Below, piece after piece: positions 1-4,715 of a stretch of 6,647 nucleotides of DNA. Position 1 is the stretch's first letter; the number at the start of each line of letters is the position of its first letter. Under the pieces are notes generated by a model. The model ran no database searches. It was not told where the DNA came from and worked only from the letters and a program-made list of their open reading frames with translations. The position numbers were made by a program, and so were the translations under genes. Location: NCBI GenBank assembly GCA_030605705.1, contig JAUWHU010000080.1:1-6647 (forward strand), in the 5' to 3' direction. Origin of the DNA: Thermoflexia bacterium (GTDB taxonomy: Bacteria > Chloroflexota > Anaerolineae > B4-G1 > SLSP01).

Positions 1-40
1 GTCCCCGGGGGCGGATTGACGAGAAATTTGCCCAGAGGAC

Positions 41-57
41 GCCCCCGAGACGGGGGC
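41..57. repeat. GC-only hairpin, 7-bp stem
   Basis: GCCCCCG (41-47) and CGGGGGC (51-57) are perfectly complementary around a three-base AGA loop. No T-run follows on either strand, so it is not a classic intrinsic terminator. A second CGGGGGC lies at 6-12, 45 bp away, followed by a loosely similar tail. The spacing is too short for a normal CRISPR repeat-spacer unit. Confidence 0.6.
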
Positions 58-159
58 TGGAAGCAGTGTGAGTGCGGCTTTTGCCCCAATGCGATAAAAG
101 GGTGTAAGGTTATGAGAGAGCCGATTTGCAGGCCCCTCTAACCTCCCTCTCCCTGGCTG

Positions 160-194
160 GTGGCCCCCCGGATTCCCCCTCGCCGGGGGGCCAC
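160..194. repeat. Strong inverted repeat, 12-bp perfect stem
   Basis: GTGGCCCCCCGG (160-171) is the exact reverse complement of CCGGGGGGCCAC (183-194), with an 11-base loop. The stem is almost all G/C and would be very stable in RNA or single-stranded DNA. No T-tract is present on either side, so its role is open: a mobile-repeat remnant, a transcription barrier, or an RNA stabiliser at the far 3' end of the plsC transcript. Confidence 0.75.
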
Positions 195-270
195 GCTAGC
201 GCGGGTTGCTCTACACGTCTGGTAAGTATCTCAGATTAAATAACGTCCCCAACGCAAAGTCCAGCAGGAG

Positions 271-288
271 CGCGATTTGGAAATCGCG
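271..288. repeat. Palindrome CGCGATTT-GG-AAATCGCG
   Basis: The two 8-base arms (271-278 and 281-288) are perfectly complementary around GG. The context GGAGCGCG...CGCGGCTACTTTT looks like a dispersed intergenic palindrome rather than a protein-binding site. A short TTTT follows at 294-297 on the plus strand, which is not adjacent enough to call a terminator. Confidence 0.6.
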
Positions 289-331
289 GCTACTTTTCAG
301 CTCTCAGCAAACAGTCCCGCTAGCTGCTAGT

Positions 332-363
332 TTGGCGATGTTGTACGCAAAAGTTTGCGCCAA
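332..363. repeat. Overlapping inverted repeats with CGCAAA arms
   Basis: CGCAAA (346-351) pairs with TTTGCG (354-359). An alternative outer pairing joins TTGGCG (332-337) with CGCCAA (358-363). The two pairings share bases 358-359 and so are mutually exclusive. The CGCAAA arm resembles the unit of the neighbouring tandem repeat at 386-430, which suggests a degenerate outlying part of the same element. Confidence 0.4.
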
Positions 364-385
364 CCTACGTAAAACAAAAACCTTA

Positions 386-430
386 GCGTCTTTGCGTCTT
401 TGCGCCTTTGCGCCTTTGCGCCTCTGCGTT
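386..430 (-). repeat. 8-bp tandem repeat (AAAGRCGC type), five units
   Basis: On the plus strand the unit GCGTCTTT occurs twice, GCGCCTTT twice, then GCGCCTCT once, ending in GCGTT. Read on the minus strand it begins AACGCAGAGGCGCAAAG, and this 17-base stretch (414-430) recurs exactly at 1936-1952 on the plus strand. It starts 19 bases beyond the plsC stop codon, in the same orientation relative to the gene as the second copy behind the DUF456 gene. Similar CGCAAAGACGCAAAG strings are, from memory, scattered between genes in several bacterial phyla. The strand given is the one on which it follows plsC. Confidence 0.8.
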
Positions 431-449
431 AAAAAATGCTTGGTTCCAC

Positions 450-1133
450 CTACGTTGCGTCCGGTAAGAAGCTGAGAGCATCATCACTGGCGTGTTCCAG
501 ATCGGCATACGCGCCGCGATAATCTGGCGGCAACAGCGCGGCCAACTGGTACATAACCTGACATAGCATCCGCCCGCGCTCCTCCTGACGGATTCTACGC
601 CCCCCTCCGGCCAGAGTGAACGGCTGCCCCACCCGGATTGTCACGGCAGTGCGGCGAAAGCGGAGCAGGTTCCGTCGGAGGTGCTCCTGCCCCCAAATCG
701 CCACCGGCAGGATCGCCGCGCCGGAATGTTGCGCCAGGAACACCACCCCCGGTCGCGCCTCCTGGAGCCGCCCGTGATGGCTGCGCGTCCCCTCCGGGTC
801 TATCAATAGCACCTTGCCCGCCTCCAACGCCGCCAGCGCGCTACGCAGGGCCTCCACATCTAACGTCTCCCGCCGCACAGGGATCGCACCCCAGACACGC
901 AATAGGAAAGCCAACGGGGACTTCTTCTCCAAGTTCTCCGCCTTGGTGAAGACAAGCACCCGGCGGGGAAAATAGGCCATCGTCAACAATCCATCCAGGA
1001 AATTGACGTGGTTGTTGACCACGAGCACCGGGCCGGCAGTGGGAAACCTTTCCAGTCCTTTCACCTCTACCCGTACCACTACGCGAAAAATGCTCCGCCC
1101 CAGCCAACGGAGGAAATTGTGCAATATAGACAT
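450..1133 (-). CDS. plsC: 1-acyl-sn-glycerol-3-phosphate acyltransferase family protein (PlsC-like)
   Basis: This is a lysophospholipid acyltransferase of the PlsC/AGPAT family, expected at the inner face of the membrane, where it moves an acyl chain to the sn-2 position of lysophosphatidic acid to give phosphatidic acid. All four family blocks are visible (numbered from the chosen start): block I NHVNFLD with the catalytic H42-X4-D47, block II GAIPVRR around 82-88, block III DPEGTRS with E114-G-T-R117, and block IV ILPVAIWG at 141-148. At 227 residues the length is normal. I chose ATG 1133 over the upstream GTG at 1205 because homology-like sequence begins here and because a good promoter (1186-1213) lies inside the longer reading frame. 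The Shine-Dalgarno signal is weak (GAAAG at 3 bases, GGGAG at 14). The gene stands alone and is divergent from the DUF456 gene. A related acyl acceptor or an ornithine-lipid role cannot be excluded. Confidence 0.9.
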   Translation of the reverse strand: MSILHNFLRWLGRSIFRVVVRVEVKGLERFPTAGPVLVVNNHVNFLDGLLTMAYFPRRVLVFTKAENLEKKSPLAFLLRVWGAIPVRRETLDVEALRSALAALEAGKVLLIDPEGTRSHHGRLQEARPGVVFLAQHSGAAILPVAIWGQEHLRRNLLRFRRTAVTIRVGQPFTLAGGGRRIRQEERGRMLCQVMYQLAALLPPDYRGAYADLEHASDDALSFLPDAT

Positions 1134-1179
1134 AGTCTTTCGCTCAGCTCCCGATTTCAGTTTTGGGCATAAACGCCTA

Positions 1180-1197
1180 TAATGCAGTGTAATGCAG
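1180..1197. repeat. Direct repeat TAATGCAG x2 over the plsC -10 region
   Basis: TAATGCAG occurs at 1180-1187 and 1190-1197, ten bases apart, so both copies face the same side of the helix. They overlap the proposed plsC -10 element and start site. The first copy also overlaps a TATAAT on the plus strand (1178-1183). This is a plausible operator, but two 8-mers are weak evidence. Confidence 0.35.
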
Positions 1198-1213
1198 CGC
1201 ACCACTTTGTCAA
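1186..1213 (-). promoter_or_regulatory. Candidate sigma70-type promoter of plsC
   Basis: On the minus strand a perfect TTGACA (plus coordinates 1208-1213) is followed after 16 bases by TACACT (1186-1191), which matches the -10 consensus at four of six positions. Transcription would start near 1179, giving a leader of about 46 bases before ATG 1133. This placement supports the shorter plsC start, since the alternative GTG at 1205 would lie within the promoter. Confidence 0.55.
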
Positions 1214-1278
1214 TGCGCCACCACGGGAAGACAGGGCTTTATCATTGTCCTGTGGGAATGATCAAACTGGAGTATTTT

Positions 1279-1370
1279 CACCACAGAGACACAGAGGACA
1301 CGGAGTTTTTAAGATTTTCCCTGTGCTCTCCGTGCTATGGGCACTGCCTGCCCATGCTGCGTCTGTGGTG
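1279..1370. repeat. Nested palindromic repeat element, copy 1 (CACCACAGA type)
   Basis: Three nested or adjacent inverted repeats make up this 92-base element. The outer arms CACCACAGA (1279-1287) and TCTGTGGTG (1362-1370) are perfectly complementary. Inside them CACGGAG (1299-1305) pairs with CTCCGTG (1328-1334), and ATGGGCA-CTGCC-TGCCCAT (1337-1355) forms a separate hairpin. It lies between the divergent plsC and DUF456 genes, 47 bases before the DUF456 start. The 19-base ATGGGCA hairpin recurs exactly at 2044-2062. It has no room for a gene and looks like a small non-autonomous mobile or REP-like element. Confidence 0.75.
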
Positions 1371-1417
1371 CATCCACTCCGAAAATGATAAGGGCCTGAC
1401 GGGAAGATGAGGTAAAT

Positions 1418-1909
1418 ATGGATCCAAGACTCGCTGTGCCTTTGAAATTAGTATTCCTGGGCGGAATGTTGGTGGGATTGATAGGATTGATCGTTCCCAT
1501 CTTCCCCGGCATCACCGTGATCTGGGCACTTATCCTCCTGTACGGCATCGTCGCCGGCTTTGGGACGACAGGGGTCTGGTTCTGCGCCGCCATCACCGTG
1601 CTCGCCATCGCCGGGTGGCTTGCCGACAATTTCCTGATGGGTGCGAAAGCCCGGGAACAGGGCGCGCGCTGGCTTTCCATTGCAGCAGCGATGATAGCCG
1701 GTTTCATCGCCAGCATCTTCTTCACCCCACTGGGAGGCATCCTGGCCTCGCTGCTCAGCATCTTCCTGGTGGAGTACGCCTACCGCAAGGACACGACGGA
1801 AGCGCTGGCCGCTATGCAGGGCATGGCTCTGGGCCTGGGATGGGCTTTCGTGGCGCGCTTCGGCATCGGGGCGGCGATGATCGGGTTGTGGGCGATCTGG
1901 GCATATTAG
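1418..1909 (+). CDS. DUF456 family integral membrane protein
   Basis: This is a 163-residue, strongly hydrophobic protein of the DUF456 family, whose function is unknown. The family-type signature appears near the N-terminus as IVPIFPGITVIW (about residues 25-36), a proline/glycine break between two membrane spans. Likely membrane segments are about 8-28, 32-48, 52-70, 88-117 (possibly two short or re-entrant spans) and 135-160. A polar loop, DNFLMGAKAREQGAR, lies at 70-84, and a second charged stretch, EYAYRKDTTE, at 119-128. There is no cleavable signal peptide. The ATG at 1418 is preceded by GAGGT (1409-1413), a good ribosome site at four bases. I found no convincing promoter; the palindromic element at 1279-1370 lies just upstream and may be transcribed or act in its place. 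The gene is single, with repeats on both sides. Confidence 0.85.
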   Translation: MDPRLAVPLKLVFLGGMLVGLIGLIVPIFPGITVIWALILLYGIVAGFGTTGVWFCAAITVLAIAGWLADNFLMGAKAREQGARWLSIAAAMIAGFIASIFFTPLGGILASLLSIFLVEYAYRKDTTEALAAMQGMALGLGWAFVARFGIGAAMIGLWAIWAY

Positions 1910-1935
1910 AGCTGTTCCCGAACAAAGTTAAAATA

Positions 1936-1968
1936 AACGCAGAGGCGCAAAGACGCAAGGACGCAGAG
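1936..1968 (+). repeat. CGCAAAG-type repeat, second copy
   Basis: The sequence begins AACGCAGAGGCGCAAAG (1936-1952), identical to the reverse complement of 414-430, then continues as diverged units ACGCAAGG and ACGCAGAG. It starts 26 bases after the DUF456 stop codon. Relative to its upstream gene it reads in the same direction as the copy behind plsC, so the two copies form an inverted pair bracketing plsC and the DUF456 gene. Confidence 0.75.
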
Positions 1969-1991
1969 AAAAATTCTGTAGTTCATTTGGC

Positions 1992-2083
1992 ATGGGCAGG
2001 CAACACCCACATCGCGGAGAAAAACAGAAAAAACTCCGTACCAATGGGCACTGCCTGCCCATACTTCGCTCCGTGGTGAAATT
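1992..2083. repeat. Palindromic repeat element, copy 2 (related to 1279-1370)
   Basis: The ATGGGCA-CTGCC-TGCCCAT hairpin of copy 1 is repeated exactly at 2044-2062. A degenerate copy in the opposite orientation lies at 1992-2010 (15 of 19 bases match). Between them CGGAG (2015-2019) pairs with CTCCG (2034-2038) across an A-rich loop. The right end, CTCCGTGGTGAAAT (from 2070), resembles the reverse complement of the left end of copy 1 (ATTTTCACCACAGAG). The element occupies the spacer between the convergent DUF456 and guaA genes. Confidence 0.65.
2028..2062 (-). terminator. Weak candidate terminator for xpt-guaA
   Basis: Downstream of guaA on the minus strand, the ATGGGCA/TGCCCAT hairpin (2062-2044) is followed after ten bases by six T residues (2033-2028) and then TTTTT (2024-2020). 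The gap between stem and T-run is longer than in a classic intrinsic terminator, so termination here is only possible. The hairpin is symmetric and could also act on transcripts from the DUF456 side. Confidence 0.3.
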
Positions 2084-2131
2084 CCTGCTCAATGTACAAG
2101 AATTTTACTGGTAAGCGCTCACTATGGGGAC

Positions 2132-3673
2132 TCACTCCCACTCGATGGTCGCGGGGGGCTTGCTGCTGATGTCGTAGACGACGCGGTTGATACCCGGTAC
2201 CTCATTCACAATACGCAATGAGACGCGGGCCAGCAAGTCGGCGGGCAGCCGCGCCCAATCCGCCGTCATGAAATCATCGGTGGTCACGGCGCGGAGGGCC
2301 AGGACGTGGGCGTAGGTGCGCCCATCACCCATCACGCCGACGCTGCGCACAGGTAGCAGCACCGCGAAAGCCTGCGCCGTCTGCCGGTAGAGGCCGGCGG
2401 CGCGCAGCTCCGCCAGGAAGATCGCGTCGGCGGCCTGCAAGAGCGCCACGCGCTCCGGTGTGACCTCCCCCAGAATGCGCACGGCCAATCCCGGCCCCGG
2501 AAAGGGATGCCGCCAGATCAGGTTTTCGGGCAGGCCCAACGCCAGCCCCACGGTCCGCACTTCGTCTTTGAAGAGCTCGCGCAGCGGCTCCACCAGTTCC
2601 AGACCCATATCCGCCGGCAAGCCGCCGACGTTGTGATGGCTCTTGATGCGCTGCGCGCCGGCGTCGCCCGCGCTCTCGATCACATCGGGATAGATCGTTC
2701 CCTGGGCCAGGAAGCGCGTGTCTTCCAGACGCCGCGCCTCCTCCTCAAACACGCGGATGAACTGTTCGCCGATGATGTGACGTTTGCGCTCCGGGTCGGT
2801 GACGCCCGCCAGCGCGCCCAGGAAACGCGCGGCAGCATCCACGATCACCAACCGCGTGCCCAGCGTCTGGCGGAAAACCACTTCCACCTGGGCGACTTCG
2901 TTCTGGCGCAGCAGGCCGGTGTCCACAAAGATACAGGTCAGCCGTTCACCCAGCGCGCGCTGGAGCAACGCTGCCGTCACCGCGCTATCCACGCCCCCGC
3001 TGAGGCCGCAGACGACGCCTCCCTCCCCCACCTGCTCGCGGATCCGCGCCACCGTCGCAGCGATGACGGTATCGGCCGTCCAGTCCCCCTCACAGCCGCA
3101 GATGTCGAAGAGGAAACGGCGCAGAATATCCATCCCGCGCGGGGTGTGTACCACTTCAGGGTGAAATTGCAGCCCGTAGATGCGGCGTTCGGGATTTCCG
3201 GCAGCGGCCAGCACGCCGTTCTGACTGCGCGCCAACGCCGCGAATCCCGGCGGCAACTCCGCGATCTGGTCGCCGTGGCTCATCCAGACCGCCAAAGACG
3301 CGGGCAAGCCGGCGAACAGCGGAACGTCCGGCTCCGAAATCCGCGCGCGAGCGGGGCCATATTCCCGCTCGACGCCCGGTTCGACCCGTCCGCCTAGCGA
3401 CTGCACCAACAGTTGCATCCCATAGCAGATACCCAACAGTGGGACGCCCAACGCCGGCGCGTAATCCGGCAAAGTGGGCGCGCCGGCATCGTACACGCTG
3501 CTGGGGCCGCCGCTGAGGATGATGCCGCGCGGCTTGAGGGTGACGATGCGCGCGGCGGGAGCCGTCCAGGGCAAAATCTCCGCGTAGACGTGTAGCTCTC
3601 GCACGCGCCGGGCAATCAGCCGGGTGTACTGCGAGCCATAGTCCAGAATGACGACCGTCTCACGCGCAACCAT
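2132..3673 (-). CDS. guaA: GMP synthase (glutamine-hydrolysing)
   Basis: GuaA converts XMP, ATP and glutamine to GMP, the last step of guanine nucleotide synthesis, in the cytoplasm. The 513-residue protein has the full two-part architecture. An N-terminal class I glutamine amidotransferase domain (about 5-195) carries the nucleophile C83 in GICYGMQ and the H171/E173 pair in QFHPEV. An ATP pyrophosphatase domain follows, with the P-loop SGGVDS at 225-230. The C-terminal dimerisation and XMP-binding domain (about 390-513) includes RHPFPGPGL at 388-396 and the family-typical ending KPPATIEWE. I chose ATG 3673 because family similarity begins directly with VVILDYGSQYT; the frame is open upstream to 3886, but that extension is out-of-frame xpt sequence. 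The start lies inside the 3' end of xpt (14-base overlap), the ribosome site is poor, and translational coupling to xpt is likely. No key residue is missing. Confidence 0.97.
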   Translation of the reverse strand: MVARETVVILDYGSQYTRLIARRVRELHVYAEILPWTAPAARIVTLKPRGIILSGGPSSVYDAGAPTLPDYAPALGVPLLGICYGMQLLVQSLGGRVEPGVEREYGPARARISEPDVPLFAGLPASLAVWMSHGDQIAELPPGFAALARSQNGVLAAAGNPERRIYGLQFHPEVVHTPRGMDILRRFLFDICGCEGDWTADTVIAATVARIREQVGEGGVVCGLSGGVDSAVTAALLQRALGERLTCIFVDTGLLRQNEVAQVEVVFRQTLGTRLVIVDAAARFLGALAGVTDPERKRHIIGEQFIRVFEEEARRLEDTRFLAQGTIYPDVIESAGDAGAQRIKSHHNVGGLPADMGLELVEPLRELFKDEVRTVGLALGLPENLIWRHPFPGPGLAVRILGEVTPERVALLQAADAIFLAELRAAGLYRQTAQAFAVLLPVRSVGVMGDGRTYAHVLALRAVTTDDFMTADWARLPADLLARVSLRIVNEVPGINRVVYDISSKPPATIEWE

Positions 3674-4253
3674 GGAAATCATCCGCGAAAACGATGGTAC
3701 CGTCATCGCGCAACTCGGTAATGATGACCAGAGATTCGATGGGCACGTCCCACTCGGCCAGCGCCGCGCGTCCGCTCTCGAAGCTCTTCTCGACCAGGGT
3801 ACCGATGCCCACCAGCTGCGCCCCGGCGCCGCGGACCAGGCGAGCCAGCGCGCTGATCGTTTGCCCCGTCGCCAGAAAGTCATCAATGATCAAAACCCGA
3901 TCCTCAGGCTGCAGGAATTCGGAGGAAACCATCAACGAGACCCGGCCGCCCTTGGTATGCGAAGGCGCAAACTCCACGAAGGTCGGCTCCCTCATCGTGA
4001 TGGGTTTGTGCTTGCGGGCAAAAACCAGGGGCAACCCCAGGGCGTAGGCCGTGGTCAAGGCCGGGATGATCCCGGAAACCTCGGCGGTGAGGATGCGGGT
4101 GGGATTGAACGGCGCGAAACGCCGGGCGAACTCCGCCCCGGCTTCTAACATCATGGTCGCGTCAACCTGGTGATTGATGATACTATCAATCTTGAGAATG
4201 CCGCTTCCCAGATAAACACCCTCCCGGCGAATTTTTTCCTTCAATGATTCCAT
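3660..4253 (-). CDS. xpt: Xanthine phosphoribosyltransferase
   Basis: Xpt joins xanthine to PRPP to give XMP and pyrophosphate, a cytoplasmic purine salvage step. The 197-residue protein aligns well, from memory, with the 194-residue Bacillus subtilis enzyme, including the opening MESLKEKI. The PRPP-binding motif VLIIDDFLATGQT is at 120-132. The residues known to contact the base in the Bacillus enzyme (L20, N27 in NHQ, and K156 in EKSF) occur at the same numbers, which favours xanthine specificity over adenine or hypoxanthine/guanine. ARKHKP at 79-84 is also typical. I chose ATG 4253 rather than the in-frame TTG at 4256 because it fits the family start and sits well behind GGGGGAG. It is the first gene of an operon with guaA, and its product, XMP, is the substrate of GuaA. 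Confidence 0.95.
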   Translation of the reverse strand: MESLKEKIRREGVYLGSGILKIDSIINHQVDATMMLEAGAEFARRFAPFNPTRILTAEVSGIIPALTTAYALGLPLVFARKHKPITMREPTFVEFAPSHTKGGRVSLMVSSEFLQPEDRVLIIDDFLATGQTISALARLVRGAGAQLVGIGTLVEKSFESGRAALAEWDVPIESLVIITELRDDGTIVFADDFHGCA

Positions 4254-4260
4254 CAAACAT

Positions 4261-4267
4261 CTCCCCC
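4261..4267 (-). promoter_or_regulatory. Ribosome-binding site of xpt
   Basis: GGGGGAG on the minus strand lies seven bases before ATG 4253. An out-of-frame ATG (4258-4260) and an in-frame TTG (4254-4256) sit between them; spacing and the family start favour 4253. Most of this site is also part of one arm of the inverted repeat at 4263-4278. Confidence 0.6.
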
Positions 4268-4340
4268 TTGTGATTTCTAAAATGATGATAGCCTAACTTT
4301 AGCACGTATCCGGCTTATCGTCAAGGAATCACAAGAGGGG
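4263..4340. promoter_or_regulatory. Inverted repeat bracketing the xpt promoter, candidate operator pair
   Basis: CTTGTGATT (4267-4275) is the exact reverse complement of AATCACAAG (4327-4335). The match extends on both sides to C5/G5 runs (with one extra base) and to TCT/AGG (one mismatch), covering 4263-4278 and 4324-4340. One arm covers the ribosome site and early leader, and the other lies just upstream of the -35 box. Because the upstream arm precedes the predicted start site, the pair should act as DNA rather than as an RNA stem. It does not resemble the Bacillus PurR box as I know it. Confidence 0.45.
4296..4324 (-). promoter_or_regulatory. Promoter of the xpt-guaA operon
   Basis: On the minus strand TTGACG (4319-4324) is followed after exactly 17 bases by TAAAGT (4296-4301), preceded by TGC as in an extended -10 element. 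Transcription would begin near 4289, leaving a leader of roughly 36 bases before ATG 4253. That is too short for a purine riboswitch aptamer. Confidence 0.65.
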
Positions 4341-4347
4341 GGGATCG

Positions 4348-4377
4348 CAGCAGGCCTGAGGCCCTCTAAGGCTGCTG
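4348..4377. repeat. Imperfect hairpin upstream of the xpt promoter
   Basis: CAGCAG (4348-4353) pairs with CTGCTG (4372-4377), and after a one-base bulge CCT (4355-4357) pairs with AGG (4369-4371). On the minus strand it lies about 340 bases after the GH127 stop and is followed by a C-run rather than a T-run, so an intrinsic terminator call is not justified. Confidence 0.4.
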
Positions 4378-4591
4378 AGAGAGCACTGTGCGGTTTGGGC
4401 AAATCATCAACCCCATCCTGTTGCAGCTGCAGGTCATTAAACTCTCTCTGTGGTTCACCCCGCGTCTTTGACTTTCGATCTGCTACAAAAGCCCGTAGTC
4501 AACAAACAGGGCATAATGCTTCCCGTCACCTTCAGGTAGTCCCCCTCTTGAGTGTTGGTGATCATGGAGACGACAACTTAAACTGCCAAGA

Positions 4592-4628
4592 CGCAAAGAA
4601 AATGCCGTGAAACTGGGCGTTCTTTGCG
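4592..4628. repeat. Inverted repeat with CGCAAAGAA arms
   Basis: CGCAAAGAA (4592-4600) is the exact reverse complement of TTCTTTGCG (4620-4628), with a 19-base loop. The arms and the flanking CCAAGA resemble the CGCAAAGAC repeats at 386-430 and 1936-1968, here as an inverted pair. It is the third site of this repeat type in the window, 88 bases beyond the GH127 stop codon. Confidence 0.6.
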
Positions 4629-4630
4629 CC

Positions 4631-4673
4631 ATTTACAGGATGGAAACTAAAAAATCACGTTAATTCTGTAAAT
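4631..4673. repeat. Inverted repeat with ATTTACAG arms
   Basis: ATTTACAGGAT (4631-4641) pairs with ATTCTGTAAAT (4663-4673) in ten of eleven positions, the remaining pair being a possible G-T wobble in RNA. The loop is A/T-rich. It lies directly beside the CGCAAAGAA repeat, giving a composite of two repeat types downstream of the GH127 gene. A T-run of six lies in the loop on the minus strand, not after the stem. Confidence 0.5.
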
Positions 4674-4715
4674 CCCGTCGAAAATCTTTTGATTCTGGCT
4701 GCTCCAGGTCAGGTA

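Larger units (their letters stand above)
1..449. other. Gene-free, repeat-dense spacer downstream of plsC
   Basis: I see no credible gene here. Both strands show only short frames, and the one plus-strand frame of about 90 codons (206-475) is produced largely by an 8-bp tandem repeat and runs into the 3' end of plsC on the other strand. The stretch holds a chain of unrelated inverted repeats (41-57, 160-194, 271-288, 332-363) followed by the tandem repeat at 386-430. Runs of CCCCTC and CCCTCT between 130 and 180 add strong strand asymmetry. This looks like an intergenic accumulation site for small repeats rather than a regulatory region of one gene. The left edge is cut by the window, so a gene further left cannot be judged. 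Confidence 0.7.
4341..4715. other. Spacer between GH127 and xpt without a recognisable gene
   Basis: This stretch separates the end of the GH127 gene from the xpt promoter. It contains an imperfect hairpin (4348-4377) and two inverted repeats (4592-4628 and 4631-4673). Between about 4390 and 4580 all frames are short. On the minus strand a frame starting ATG at 4566 (MITNTQEGDYLK...) stops after 36 codons, and neighbouring frames hold open pieces such as ADRKSKTRGEPQREFNDLQ. This could be a decayed reading frame, but I recognise no family and cannot support a pseudogene call. No tRNA or riboswitch structure is evident. Confidence 0.5.

Noticed and set aside
1..60. Edge of a CRISPR array (two CGGGGGC motifs with similar tails)
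   Set aside because: The motifs are only 45 bases apart, the surrounding sequence does not repeat, and there is no third copy.
206..475. Plus-strand frame of 89 codons
   Set aside because: Its second half (LASLRLCAFAPLRLCV) is just the translation of the 8-bp tandem repeat, and its end overlaps plsC on the other strand. No ribosome site or family similarity.
1134..1205. Longer plsC start at GTG 1205
   Set aside because: It would place the start codon inside the predicted promoter and adds 24 residues before the family-like sequence.
2507..3397. 296-codon plus-strand frame opposite guaA
   Set aside because: Antisense shadow of a GC-rich conserved gene; its composition is rich in Q, H, R and A and shows no domain.
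3674..3886. 71-residue N-terminal extension of guaA
   Set aside because: The extension is xpt sequence read in another frame, and GuaA family similarity begins right after ATG 3673.
4254..4420. Purine riboswitch upstream of xpt
   Set aside because: The promoter at 4296-4324 leaves only about 36 leader bases, and I see no three-way-junction pattern with the conserved purine aptamer core.
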